In this document: positions 12,566 to 25,049 of the stretch, one piece after another
How positions within the stretch are numbered: position 1 is the stretch's first letter
How the letters are laid out: the number at the start of each line of letters is the position of its first letter
Assembly (NCBI GenBank): GCA_964057225.1
Contig: OZ059898.1
Span: 7,936,001-8,000,000 of the forward strand
Source: Auanema rhodensis
Lineage: Eukaryota; Nematoda; Chromadorea; Rhabditida; Rhabditidae
Length of the DNA: 64,000 bases
Reading direction: 5' to 3'
Program-made: the position numbers and the translations under genes
The notes under the pieces: generated by a model
Told to the model about the DNA's origin: nothing
The model's database searches: none
The model's input: the letters and a program-made list of their open reading frames with translations, nothing else

Positions 12566-12810
12566 AAGAGTTAATATATGTATATTGTGATATGCTCTTT
12601 TAAATATATTTTTATTAGTTTAAAAAAATTATTAAAAACAACTATTTATTACTTAAATATTTTATAATTAAAATGGAAAATATTTTTATAATATTTTACC
12701 TCTTTCTTTCTTTCTCTCTCTCTCTCGCTCTCCTTCTGTTTTATTATATTGATTATTTAGTTGAAACATTATATATTATTGAAGTAATAATATGCATATC
12801 ATCGTGATAA

Positions 12811-12818
12811 TGACGTCA
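12811..12818. promoter_or_regulatory. CRE-type palindrome TGACGTCA
   Basis: Perfect CREB/ATF bZIP consensus octamer, intergenic, about 1.1 kb upstream of ARFGEF3. Confidence 0.4.
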
Positions 12819-12979
12819 TTGTTATATAGCTAGTCTAATAATTATCCTATTTTTAGTCTAAATGTACTGCTGAAAAAGTCTTTCTACCTTCTCTCTTTTT
12901 TTCTCTTTTAATATTCTAGCTTTTTCATTCTCTCCTGTTTGTTCTCAATTCTCTCTCCCTCTTATTTTTTCTCTCACCT

Positions 12980-12980
<1 letters not shown>

Positions 12981-13035
<55 letters not shown>

Positions 13036-13050
13036 TTTCTCTCTCTCTAT
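12981..13050. repeat. (CT)n microsatellite tract
   Basis: Long, slightly interrupted polypyrimidine CT run. Confidence 0.92.
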
Positions 13051-15457
13051 CTTTGTAAATTTCTTATTTGATAACTGATATTGCATAATTTGGAAATTAT
13101 CTTTGTTCTTTTAACCATTGTACTATTAATTGCCCATTTTACTAAAATCTTTCGTATTGTTTTTTTCAATCCAATTACTGCATTTAACGGCTCATCCTTT
13201 TCTCTAAATACATTTTTCTTCAAACGGGATGTAGACATAGAGCTTAATCAGTCGTCATTATATGGTCGTCAAAAACGTGATAATCTGATGCCTTTGTCGT
13301 CATCATCCTCAGTTTCTTCTAAATGTTGTCTTCATCTGCACCCTCTACAGCCCATTGAAAACGATCCATCGCCTCTGAATTGAAAAATAGGTTTCTCGTT
13401 AACATCTATTACTATTCTCGTCTACTTCAATTAGTCTTAATAGCAAAATCTCTTCATTTCACTCTTTATCCTTTTATGCTCTCTCTCTATCTCTCTCTTT
13501 TTACCAATTCTTTCTTTCTCTCTCTTATTCTCTTATTTTCATCTTTCTCTCTCTCTGTCCTATCTATCACTGCCTCCATTATCTACTTTCGTTCGTTTTT
13601 TTTTCTCAAATGGTGGTCCATCTCTTTATTCAGTGATATTAGAAAGAACTAACCACAAACGACTTATACAAAGCTCATATTCTGAACATAAATCTTATTT
13701 TAAATGAAAAATACTTGTCGACTCACCAATCTCTACTCTGCTAAGAATGCACAATCTTAATGTATGATGTTCTTTACGAGCGAGCAAGGAATTAATGAAA
13801 TCAGCTGATCAGTGAATCAAGTTTCAAGTTTCTTGCTTAAAGCCTTTATCATATTTCTACTATTATAAGATTCAAACGACCTTATTATGAAATTGGAAAA
13901 ACATCCAGTAGTCTTTCATCAGATGGAGCTATGTAAGCTCAATGATCTAGTTGTTCTCATCTTGCAACGCAAGAAGCAACGCCTTAAATTGTGAATAAGC
14001 CTATTAGAAAACGACTAATTAATTATGTTTATCATAAATTTTTCGATCATGTTACTAAAATAGCTGAACACATTTTCGGAACCTACTTAACAGCCTTGTA
14101 ACAGACATATCCTTTTGCAGATTTTTCTCTATTGCTATGCTCATCTCTCTCCCCCACCTCTCTTTCTCTCTATCAATTTTTCATTTTCCTCTTCCTTTCT
14201 CTCTCTATGAATATAGCATGACTTCTCAACGTATCTATGTTTTACCATGAAACGAGTAAAACTATAACTCAGAGTATAAGCTCTAAATGCTTATCCTTTT
14301 CAATTTTTCCTGCTTTTCAAATCCATCCGTTTCTCTTTCTATCTCTTTCCTTCTGATCTATTTTATACTCTCTTTTCAATATTAAATATATAAAATAGAA
14401 ATTGTTTTCTATCTATAATTAGAAATTTGTTAAGAAATTGTCTAAAGAAGTAAGAGAAGTTTTTATTTTTCCATCATAATTCGAATGATGAATTCAAAAT
14501 ATTTTTTTTTGATTTTAACATACAGTAGAGTGTCAATGCTATTATTCTCATTAAGCTCATTTCTTTCAGCTTTTCGTATACTGAAACGGTTGTTCATTCT
14601 GGATGTTCTAAAAGATTTTTCACAATCTTCTTACTCATTCTCTTTCTTGTTTCCTCTCTCCCTCCCCCCCCTCTCTCTCTCTCAATCTTCTATCCAGTCA
14701 TCCTCTTACATAATTTCTTGTCTTTTTTCATTCTCTACATCTTACCTTCTTTATTCTCATCATCTGCCTTACTATCCACTGTTTATTCCATTCATTTGTG
14801 CTCTTTCTTCTATTTTTTGATCCTTTCCCCTCTCAGTCTCTACATGCTTCTTCTATCTCCTTAGTCTAACCATTTCAATTGTCTCCGCCCATTTTATTAT
14901 CTTACATTCGAAAAGCTCACAATCCCAGATGACTTATAGAGAACAGTTGAGTTCTCGTACATTCTCATTTTCATCATTATTTCTTTGTTATTAATATTTA
15001 AATCATTTTTTAAATTATATTTTCCTTAATTTATTATATTTCATAAACATATATTATATCAATATCAATATATATTTTTACATTTAATTATTCTATTCTT
15101 TAAAAAAAAATTAAAAAAAAATGATTCAGAGACATATGGTTTTGTTCTAAATTGATAATCCTTGAGCCATATCTTAAATATACAACCTAAAACTTCCGAA
15201 TGAATATTGATAATTAACATTTTAAATTAATTATATTTTTGATAAAAAAAAGATAAAAAGAAGAAGAATGATGTAGAATTTAAATGAAATCTTCAATTAT
15301 GCATATTAACTAAACCTAATCAATAACATTAATTTTCAAATAAATATGAAATATAAGGTGAAGGCAGAGAGATAAAGAAGAGAACAGAGAAATTGGTGTT
15401 GGGAGAAAGAACGAGATATGGAGCAAGAAAATGTGAGACAAAAGGAAAGCTAGAAAA

Positions 15458-15460
<3 letters not shown>

Positions 15461-15496
<36 letters not shown>
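15461..15496. repeat. (GA)n microsatellite
   Basis: Nearly perfect GA run; ORFs of Ser/Leu repeats on the opposite strand are by-products of it. Confidence 0.92.
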
Positions 15497-15500
<4 letters not shown>

Positions 15501-15985
15501 AAAAAGTCAAAAAGGGAGAGATAGGTAGTGAGGTACATATCAGCATCACAGGTAATGAGGTCTAAGCAGGAACTGGGTGTTGAAAGATAAAAAAGATTGA
15601 CAGGAAAGGATACTGTAGGTCTTTTTAGTTATAAAAGTACTAAATAATATGTTTTATCATAAAAAGGAAATTTAAAAAAATCTAATTTTTCTATTCTAAT
15701 ATTCTAACCTATCATAACTATTTTCTTTTTATAGATTATAGTTTATTTTCAGAAAAGTTTTCAAAATAATCATTTTGTCGATTGTTTTGATGAAACTTTC
15801 AAATTTTATTTTAAACTTAAATAATTAAAATTAATTATAATTTTATTAATAATAATATAATAACAATAATAAATTAAAAAATAACAAACAAATTTATTTT
15901 TCATCAAATTATTCTTTTTTTTTTTGAAATCTTTCACGGGTTCAATAAGAAAGTCATTCGGAAAGTTTAGGTTTTGTTCAACAAT

Positions 15986-18059
15986 ATGGCTCGCGCGAAC
16001 AACACGAATGTGAATCGTGCAACACGTGGTCGACCACGTCGTGCAGAATCTACTTCTTCATCTCATAAATCCGTAAATCTATTATTTCGTTACAAGACTT
16101 ATGTTGATCAAAGAACAGCCAAATATGCCATAGTTTTCAGGCTTATCGATATTGGTTAAACAACGAATCATTAACTTCTTCAATGCCCGAGCCATTTCAT
16201 CGCTTATCTCAATATAACAATGATATGGCAGCAAAGCAAAATATGTGGCAAAATCCAGCTCATCAACAACCTAATCATCCACAGATGATGATAAATCATT
16301 CAAATACTTCAATGATGCAACAACAGCATGAGTATCCAGGTTATCAACAATCGGTAGGGCTTTAACCGAAAATCTTATTGAAAGTTTCTAATTAATTTTT
16401 AATTTAAAACGAAAAAAAAATAAATTAAAGTATATGAAAGATAACAAAACAGTTTAGCTGCCAAATAACTGGGGAAATCAGCAACAGCATAATGAATTTC
16501 CTTCCGACATCCCAACAATGCAGGTATTATTATAGTTATCATTCATCGAACCAAGGTTTGAATGATATTCAGATAGATAAAAATTCGGAAACTCACAATG
16601 AACAACACCATCAGGAGCAACATCAACCACATCAACCACCACCACCGCCACCACAACAACAACAACAACATCACCACCACCACCAACAACAACAACAACA
16701 ACAACAACAACACTATAATCAAAATCATAACCAACAGCATCAACAATACTGTGTAAGTATCTTAACTGAATATTCTTTATTAATTAAAAGCTCAAAACAA
16801 AACTTAAGAAGGTCCTTTTTGATCTTTTCGGTCAATATGAGTACGGTAGCTCTACCGTAATACTTATATGTAATGCCTTTAACATTACTGTAAACGATTT
16901 AATCAAAATGAAATTTTATTGAGATATTACTACAGTAAAACTATAATTTCATAATTCTATTCAAAAATTATAATTATTTATAAAAACTTTATTATTTGTA
17001 TATATTACAGGATAATACAAGTAAAAATAATGGTGTTGCTTGGAAATATTCAGAAAATACTACTGTATGTTTCAAATCTTTTAAAGAAACACCAAGTTTT
17101 TTATTTATTTTATTTAAATTATAGGATTGTCGACCTCCTAATATGCCTGTTCCACCTCAACAGCCACAAATGATGGGCTATTACCCAGGAGCTCATCCAA
17201 TGGTTGGATATCCACAACCTTATGGCTATGGACATCCTGTATTTGCACCTCATTTCATGCCACCACCAGAAATGTTTATGATGAATCCACATCATATGCA
17301 ACCAATGATGCCACCTCAAATGATTCCAAATCCTCATAATCTACAATCAACTCTCAATTCTCCAGTTATGAATTCTCCACACATGGGTTCACCATGGATG
17401 AATTCACCAAATATCAATGTAAACAGTGTGAATTCATCAATTTCATCGAATTCATCAATTATTGAATCACCGGTATGTTATAATAAATATTTATTTATAT
17501 AATATTAACTAAAATAATATTTATAGTTTCAAAATCCAGCTATGTATCATGAAGTTCCTGAAATTGTTCCTCAGGTATTAGAAATAAATTATATAAAAAT
17601 ATACTTTATAATTAAGCCATATGTCTATTCTTCACAAGATGATACAACAATTCCTAATTATCAAATGATGAACAATGTTGTTCCTTCAAATGGTAAAATA
17701 TTTTAAATTTTTTATTTTCTTTTTTTGAAGGAAAATTTTAGATCAAACAGATAAATCATTTGAAGTATATGATATATTTCAATCATTTAAACCAGGTTAA
17801 TCATTTGAATTAAAAATTTTTTTAAGAAAAAAAATAAAAATTTAGAACAATTACGTGAAATTTATCAACAATATCTTCGTTGTAATGATGATAATGTTGA
17901 ACCAATTTTAAATGATTTATGTAAAACATTCAATAAACCATATGCTATGATTCGATTAGCTTTTGAGGTTAATACATATATTTTTTTCATTTATTACAGT
18001 ATATTATTTATTTTCAGCACATGTCTAAAAATCCTCGATCTTTCAGCTATCTTGGCTAG
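15986..18059 (+). CDS. Q/N/H/M/P-rich protein of unknown function
   Basis: About ten exons join in a consistent frame. The start MARANNTNVNRATRGRPRRAE contains an RGRP core resembling an AT-hook. Then follow a low-complexity Met/Gln/Asn/His region, a Pro6-Gln5-His5-Gln9 block, a Pro/Met/Tyr-rich stretch (PQPYGYGHPVFAPHFMPPPE), a Ser/Asn-Ser-Pro-Met region, and a compact acidic/helical C-terminus (FKPEQLREIYQQYLRCNDD ... NKPYAMIRLAFEHMSKNPRS) ending SYLG. The C-terminal 60 residues look like a folded or conserved module; the rest resembles prion-like disordered regions of RNA- or chromatin-binding proteins. I do not recognise the family. TTTAG 15 bp upstream of the ATG is a possible leader acceptor. 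It converges on the tetraspanin. Confidence 0.72.
16635..16711 (+). repeat. CAA/CAC/CCA triplet repeat in coding exon
   Basis: Imperfect triplets encode consecutive runs of Pro, Gln, His and Gln. The reverse frame gives only a Leu/Val shadow ORF. Confidence 0.9.
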
Positions 18060-18771
18060 AAACTTCCAGAAACCTTTCAATTTGTCGTTTAAAGTGACTG
18101 TTTTTCAAATAATTGCCTAAATTTAATGTATCTTCTTTTACGATTTTATATGCTTTAAACATTTAGAAGTAAATAATTTCCTCATTTTCAACTAATTTAT
18201 ATTATTATTTCTATTTAAACTATATATACTTTATTTTAAATACTTCATTTCAGGCCTCATTATTTACATTATTAGAACCTTCTATTTTATTCTTCGTATT
18301 ACTCTTTATAAATTTAGTTAATTATCACCGTAGTATAGTTTTTGCATATATAATCTTATATAACTTATGTAAGCTAATAATAATAATAATAATTAAAATC
18401 AAAACTTTATTGTAAAATCGTTGACATAAAATATGTTATATTGACAAATCTATTCAACATAAATTGAGCATAAATACAAGGAAAGGTCATGTAATATTTA
18501 TGTTTTTTAAATCAAAAATAAGAAGAAAAAGAAGTTTATGATTGGATGATTGTTTTATAATTTTACATATATGTATAAATGAAAAAGACGAAATGATAAG
18601 AATTTGGCTTCAATTTATAAAATTTTAATTTCAGTTTATATACATACATATGTATAAACATATTTTCTTTCATTATTATTCAAAAATAAACAAATAATTG
18701 AAAAAGACAGTTATTGATATCATTAATCAATTTGAAATTAATTGTTTTTAATGATATTTGAAGAAAAAGTT
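18060..18771. other. Convergent intergenic spacer
   Basis: About 0.7 kb of AT-rich sequence shared by the 3' ends of the Q/N-rich gene (+) and the tetraspanin (-). No coding signal seen. Confidence 0.6.
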
Positions 18772-19733
18772 TTAAAAAGTTGTTTCCTCACGTTTACGTG
18801 ATGTGAAAATGGGTAAAGTTACAATTGTTGTTATAATTTGTAATATAACAACACCAAGCATACTAAATCCAAATATAACAAGAGTTAAATCTAATCTTTC
18901 CCAAACAGCATTTGTACATGTTTTCTTAAAATTAATAAGTAAAAAAAATAAAAAAATAGGTTTAAGAATTGATTTACCTGTCCTGGAGAACATCCTAATG
19001 TTGCTTGTCCATCAACACCACAACAGCTATACTAAAAATTATAAATATATATATAAATATACATATATTGATTGATTGAATAATAAAATATGAAAATTAA
19101 AAAAATATAAAACATACACGATCAGTTATAGCTTGTATATCTTGTTGACTTTGTACAACATAAGAATAATTAACGTAGGAATTTACTTCGTTTTTGACCT
19201 AAAAAGAATTTTTTTTTCTAAATATAAATGAATTATCTTACAGCTCCATGTTTAACTATTACAAATATTCCAACAGCAATTTCAAGTGCAATCAGAATAA
19301 TCATACAAATGAAATATAGAATGAGAATACATCGTGATTTGATACATGAACCAATCATTCCAAAGAATCCAAGTATGAAACAAGCAATAGCAAAACCCAT
19401 AATAACCCAATAAGATACAGTTATCTGTAAAATATATGCATATAGTTAATATAAATTATTTAACGTTACCCATGTTCTCATTTCTTCTTTAATTTCTCCT
19501 AAGGGTTCAATATTATTTTTAAGTTGAATAGCATTACGAAGGGCATATTCAAAGTTATTATCCCAACGAATCCAGCAAGCTAAACCTATCACAGCTGCTG
19601 CTACTAGCTATAATTTAATTTATATTTCAAAAACTAACTATGTTCACTTGTTTTAAATTAAAAAAAAAAGACTTACAAGCATTAATAAGTTGAGGATACC
19701 AACAAAACCGCGAGAACATGTCACACACGACAT
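18772..19733 (-). CDS. Tetraspanin
   Basis: Four-transmembrane scaffold protein of plasma or endosomal membranes. The start MSCVTCSRGFVGILNLLMLL enters TM1; TM2 is in the region ITVSYWVIMGFAIACFILGF, TM3 is ILILYFICMIILIALEIAVG, and TM4 is LVIFGFSMLGVVILQIITTI, followed by a short basic tail ending KREETTF. The large extracellular loop has the family signature CCG (RYSCCGVDG) plus two further cysteines (GCSPGQ and KTC), giving a four-cysteine loop that is rather short. The Cys near the N-terminus are candidate palmitoylation sites. Several short introns interrupt the gene. Which of the many tetraspanin subfamilies it belongs to cannot be told from this reading. Confidence 0.87.
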
Positions 19734-22223
19734 TTTCTGATAAATATTAAAAATAATAAAATAAATATATATTATATATTATAGTATTTAAAAAATATAA
19801 CGATAAATATATTTGTAAAGACAATAAGATTATAATGATTTATCTACATGAAGTATGAGAATATAAACTCAAAATTGAGACTGTCAGATAATATTTGTTG
19901 AACGTCTCTAAAGATCTTCTGAAGACTAACCAAAGGTATGAGTCAAATCAAGTAAATAATATGAAGAAATGTGATGAAAACATGATAGAATGAGAGATTG
20001 TGAGAGAATGATTAAGCAATACAAGGAAGAACCAAACACAGTATATGTATAATGTAGGTGAAAAGTAAAGAAAGTTCATATTGATGATATAATAATCAAC
20101 ATAACTCATTTGAATGTTAAATTGAAAAAAGAAGAAAAAGAAAAACGTTGTTGTAGAAATACTGAATGAGTTATATATACATACATACATATATACACAT
20201 ATGTGTGAAGAAATGTATTAGAAAATGGAAGAAATGAATGTAAATGAAAATAGATCAGATTGAGAAGGTGGAGAGAAAAGAGGAGAAAAAGAATAAACTA
20301 TGTGAATATAGCTAGTTATACGAGATATAGTTATATTCAAAAAGCTTTTGAATCTTTGTGTTGTAAGCTGATTCATTTTAATTTGTTATGTAATACAAAT
20401 GAAAATAGTATTGAAAATGAAGAGAATTATGATATAGATAGCGTTCAGGTTTTGCTAGCAAAAGTAATTCCGAATAGCATATAATTAGAATTATATCTGA
20501 ATCATAGAAGACCATGCATAGCACTGAGCACAACGAGAGGGCAAGCACCGACTAACATAGAGGGTGGCAGTAAAACATATCAAATATCACATAACTAACT
20601 AACCCTTTTACCCTCTTAGACTATATATGAATAGTATTATAGTTATATTAGTTATGATGTACTAGAAGCTGAAGAATAAGTCTATATAAGAAAATGTTTA
20701 AAGGATGTGAAGTAAGGTGAGGTAGGTGAACGAAAGAAAGAATAATGTGAAAGAGAAGAGAAAGAATAAGATCAAGAGTAGTATGTAAAATTCTGAAGAA
20801 AGAAGTAAGAATAATAGTTTTAAAGAAGTAAAAAGAGGTTATATTGAATATATAGAATATTGGAAACAACCGTTCAACACTACTTCATGAAATAAAATAA
20901 AAAAAAATGAAAAGTTCACTATATTGAGTATAATATTTCACGTGAAAATACGTCAAGCATTGGAATATTTAGAATAACTTATAATAGATTATATACCTAT
21001 CTCTCTATCTATCTATCTATATAAATTGAGATATAGAATTATAAATTTAAAAAGAGAAACTATTTAAAATAAGTACATTAGTTATAGAAACGAAATATAT
21101 ATATATTTCAAAGATAATTAGAGTTAAATTGTTATATTTCAATTGATATATCTTTCTAAATCAGTTATAATAGAATATAGAATATATAAAAATTATATGT
21201 TATTCATATAAACATATAATATAGTTTTTATTTCGAAAAAAAAAGAAGAAAAATTATAAGTTTATGAATAGAAAATTCATAAATTTGATCTCAAAAGGTT
21301 TTGATATATGTATTTCAGTAAAATGATTGGTGAGAGGAAAAGATGTTCAGAGTAGAGGTGTGAAAGACAAAGAATTCAATCTAGTTGTCTTGCTCTTGAT
21401 ACCGGAAGCTTGGCAGTTTGATGCGTGATCTCTAAATATTTGATTTAAAGGCAAATTATAAGAGATGATATGATTGTCAAGAATTCGGAAAAAATCTGAA
21501 ATCAAGAAATGATAATGAAGATTTGAAACGGTATGATACAATTGGTTATCAAATAAGAATCGAAAAATGATTCTCATCCTACATCATCATGTTTGTTCTC
21601 GAGATTTTTTGACGAAAAATGAGGAAATTAAATGGATAAACAGACAAGTTGTATGAAACTAGCTAAGAACAGCATACGAAGTTCAGATAGAACGTGTCAT
21701 TAAATCCACAATTGTATCATGACACTTTACAGGAACAGGAAAAAAAGGAAAAAGAAAACGTTTCGCACATTTTGACGCAATCAGCGACGCAGTTCCGGAG
21801 CAATCAACGAGTTCAATTTGTTTGAAAATATGTGAAAAGAAATTTATTAAAATGGATATCCATGGACGTTTTATATCCAAAATGATTTAAATAAGAAATC
21901 TATATAGATTTAGAAGAGAAATTGATTAAAGAAGAAGTTTTGTTCAGAATTGAAGAACACACCTTTGTGGATTTACAGAAAAAAATGAAAGAAAAAACAG
22001 TGTATAAGTCTAGTTTGAAACGTAAAGAATAGAATAATGAAATGAAATTTATATATAAAAACATTAAAAGAAATTAATAATAATTATTATTATTATGAAA
22101 CATACAGAGAAATAATATTTAGAAACAATATTTTTCATTTTATCTGTTTCTTAACAATAAAAGTTTGTTTTCTATTTCTCTATTTCTCTCTTAATATCTT
22201 ATTGTTTAATACTATCTCACTTT
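19734..22223. other. Intergenic AT-rich region
   Basis: Upstream of the tetraspanin. It contains (CTAT)n near 21000 and many AT runs. A 74-codon plus frame at 20260-20484 and minus frames near 21347-21880 show some non-random composition but no complete gene model: starts, acceptors or homology are missing. Nothing firm is annotated. Confidence 0.5.
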
Positions 22224-22512
22224 TTATTCTAAAAAGGAAGAGAACTTTTGAAATTAAAAAATAATCAAAAATATTTTTGGGTCATAAGGTAATAAATAAA
22301 AATAATTAGTATGATTAAAAGAAAAAAATAGTTAATTATGTGAAAGTATTGAAATATATTTGTATACCTTGACGACATCTTTTTACAACAATTCTGTAAA
22401 AAGATGGATCAAAAGGTTCAGAATTGAAACATGATTTCATATCGAAATCAACATCTGATGAGGCAAAATCGAATTTGATGTCAAACAACAGAAGGAAATG
22501 AACCGTTGACAT
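22224..22512 (-). CDS. Candidate small protein, two exons
   Basis: A splice acceptor TTTTTAG sits one base before an ATG. The first exon (to 22368) reads MSTVHFLLLFDIKFDFASSD and continues CFNSEPFDPSFYRIVVKRC, ending at a donor GTATAC. The next acceptor (TTTTTAG) gives Glu then stop, about 49 residues in all. The composition looks coding and GC is higher than the flanks. It may be a separate cistron, 33 nt after the stop of the candidate gene upstream, or a further exon of that gene reached through a phase-2 donor. Family unknown. Confidence 0.28.
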
Positions 22513-22546
22513 TCTAAAAAGAATAATGTTGACTCAGCTGTGTGCT

Positions 22547-23192
22547 CTAATGCTGATAGTCCTTTTCCGGCTTCAACGTTGGCATCTCCATCTCATTCAC
22601 GTCTACTACCTTTGTCTCTCTATCTCTTTGTATGCTGTGTATATGAATATCTCGTTGTCTGCATGAGAGTCTTTTTCTCTTATACTCTCCCACTTTCACG
22701 TGTAATATCTGCAGTTGCTTTACGTTTCAAGGGTTCACATGTGAACTTTGAGCCTTCAGGGCACTTGTCTACTTTTGGAATTGAAAGTTGAATCAAGAAG
22801 ATAGAAAGAAAAAAGGAAATATAAATGAAAAAGTGTTGAAAATATAATAAAGCAAGCAAAGAAACAAAAAATTTAAAAGAAATTGACATAACGACGTTTT
22901 TGTTTTAAAATATTTTTAAACATTGTGCAATACTCTTTCAATACATGTGAAAGAATAAAATATTAGGAAGAAAACAGAAAGATTTGGAAAGAAAGAGAGA
23001 AAGAGAGGGAGAGAGATAGTTTCGAAACTAATGAGGAAAATGAAATGAAAACAAGAAAATAGTTTTGAAATACCTACCCGAAATTGAATCCGCATATAAG
23101 AAAATAGATGGAGAGAAAGGCACTTGTTGCTGTTGAGTTGGCAGATTACCAAATGAAAGAATCAAGAATCTATATCTATATTCATCATTCAT
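22547..23192 (-). CDS. Candidate three-exon gene of unknown function
   Basis: Exon 1 (23078-23192) starts MNDEYRYRFLILSFGNLPTQ and ends in phase 1 at donor GTAGGT. Exon 2 (22686-22771) continues in phase as VDKCPEGSKFTCEPLKRK and ends at donor GTATAA. Exon 3 (22547-22609) gives VVDVNEMEMPTLKPEKDYQH and a TAG. The phases of all three pieces agree, for about 87 residues, and each exon is richer in GC than its surroundings. If exon 2 is not spliced it reads straight into a stop after two codons. I do not recognise the protein. The CPEGSKFTC pair of cysteines suggests an extracellular peptide, but there is no clear signal peptide. Confidence 0.35.
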
Positions 23193-24852
23193 CTGATTTA
23201 CATATCATTTTGTTTTTCTTTATTTTCTATCTAAATATAGTTAAATAAGGATTTTATAAGAAAGTATATCTATATCTCATGTATCTTATGTATATGAGGC
23301 CATATAGTATAGTCACATGCAAAAGAATGGAAGCCAAGACTTAATAATAATAATATATAAGTATATATATATATATATATATATGTTTATATATTATATA
23401 GTATATATATACTTATATTATAAAATTAAAACAATATTTTAATAATTATAATTAATATACATATATGTATTTGTATGTTTATTCATTTATTTATTTAAAA
23501 CAAAAAATGAAAACCTTATTCAAATAAAATAAAAATTGATAACAATAATCATTATATGAAAAAAGAAAATTAACTCCAACTCTTAAGTAAGAACATACAT
23601 ACATACTTATATGGATATTTATTGTTTCATACATACATATGTTTGATAAAAATATTTTTTTTTTCGCAACGAAATTTTCATTTGAAGGCATTTTTTTTAT
23701 TTTTTAAAAAAAAATGTTTTATAATAATTATATATTATATAAATATAATAATATTATTATATTATAAAGTAATAAAATGAGAAGAATTATAATTATCTCT
23801 CACATCCTGTCTCTCTAGAATATCTCAATCTGATTCATGCTTTTGTTTGTTTAGTTTCAAGCACCTGAGTTCCATTCTTTACCTTCCTTCATCACTCTAT
23901 ACTCACATTTCTAAGCTTAAAAACTGTAAAATCAATATATTATATGATTCATTATTTAATATTCTATTGTTTTAAATATCAAATTTTAAATAATATTAAT
24001 ATTATTCAAAAATAATATTTTAAAATAAAATTTTAACCAATTTTTAATAAAAATAATAAAATAGTTTTGATTATATTAATCTATGTATTTATTCATCAAC
24101 CGCTTCACGCTAAAGTTCTCAAATAAATAAATTGCTTGCTGCAGGCTACGTGAAACAGATGAGAATACAGGATTATCACGTGCGTTTATGGTAGATTATA
24201 TATAATATTATTACATTGTTTTAGTATATTATATGTTATAATTTATAAATATTTTGTATAAAATAAGTAAATTTGATTGAAATTATTTATTTTCTTTGAA
24301 ATATTTTCATATTATTCATATAAAATACACGTGAAACAAATTATTATTAATCTAAAAAATTATGATTAGTGACTCGTATGATGGAGCATAGGTGTATATG
24401 TATATAGTTACATATATGGATATTTATTATGTATATATAGATATATATATATATGAGAAATAGATAAAATTACTATTTTAATTATAAAAAACTGTTAATT
24501 TTCTTTATTTTTAAGAAAAAAAAGAAAAGATGAATCATAATTTGAGATACATTGAATTTAATCTACAGGAGATCATATGTAGTTGTACGAGATTCGGTAT
24601 TTGGTCGTTCAGAGACATTTGGAAATTTCAGGAAAAGAAAACGGTTTTTTCTATTTTATTGTAAATGCAAAACGAATTAAAAGAAATTGATATTTTCTCT
24701 TTTATGTTTGTTTGATAAGAAGAAACAGTTTGTTTGTTTCTTAACTTATCTTTTACTTGAAAAGGAGATTTTGGTTTGTGCATGCTTTTTAGTGAAAGTC
24801 AGATGTATATCCGTTTCCTTTCTAGCTATCTATGCAGTTTTGTATACAATTT
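23193..24852. other. Intergenic AT-rich region
   Basis: Mostly A/T runs and TA repeats. It includes an inverted repeat with 16-bp arms (23355-23370 and 23403-23418) built of TATAAGTATATATA and its complement. No gene seen. Confidence 0.6.
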
Positions 24853-25020
24853 CTACTTGGAACATACGGGAAACCGGCTTTCTGATAATGATATTAGGCG
24901 TCTCTCATGGTCAGAGTGCTGGACGTCGTCGTATAGCTTGTCTGGATCATCATTATTATCGTTGTTGTCGTCATGGTCGTGGTCGTTATTGTCTATTTCG
25001 TTAGTATCATAACTGCGCTT
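24853..25020 (-). CDS. Possible alternative 3' exon of the FGF gene
   Basis: After an acceptor-like CTCAG, 30 nt past the FGF stop, an open frame encodes KRSYDTNEIDNNDHDHDDNN and continues in Asp/Asn-rich sequence, ending SLSESRFPVCSK and a stop. The acidic part derives from a GTC/GTT triplet repeat on the plus strand, so openness alone is weak evidence. I found no upstream donor with the right phase and normal intron length, so this is only a candidate. Confidence 0.2.
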   Translation of the reverse strand, partial: KRSYDTNEIDNNDHDHDDNNDNNDDPDKLYDDVQHSDHERRLISLSESRFPVCSK

Positions 25021-25049
25021 CTGAGTTTTAACGCCTCGGAAGTTTGTTC

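Larger units (their letters stand above)
11688..15985. other. Intergenic region between divergent genes
   Basis: 4.3 kb between the ARFGEF3 start (minus) and the Q/N-rich gene (plus). It holds GA/CT microsatellites, AT-rich stretches, one perfect TGACGTCA at 12811, a GC-rich palindrome near the ARFGEF3 start, and two short ORFs without homology (a 100-codon plus-strand frame at 13081-13383 lacking an ATG, and a 35-codon ORF at 13887-13994). No recognised gene. Confidence 0.6.

Noticed and set aside
16543-16746. Leu/Val-rich minus-strand ORF
   Set aside because: Antisense shadow of the CAA/CAC repeat exon of the Q/N-rich gene.
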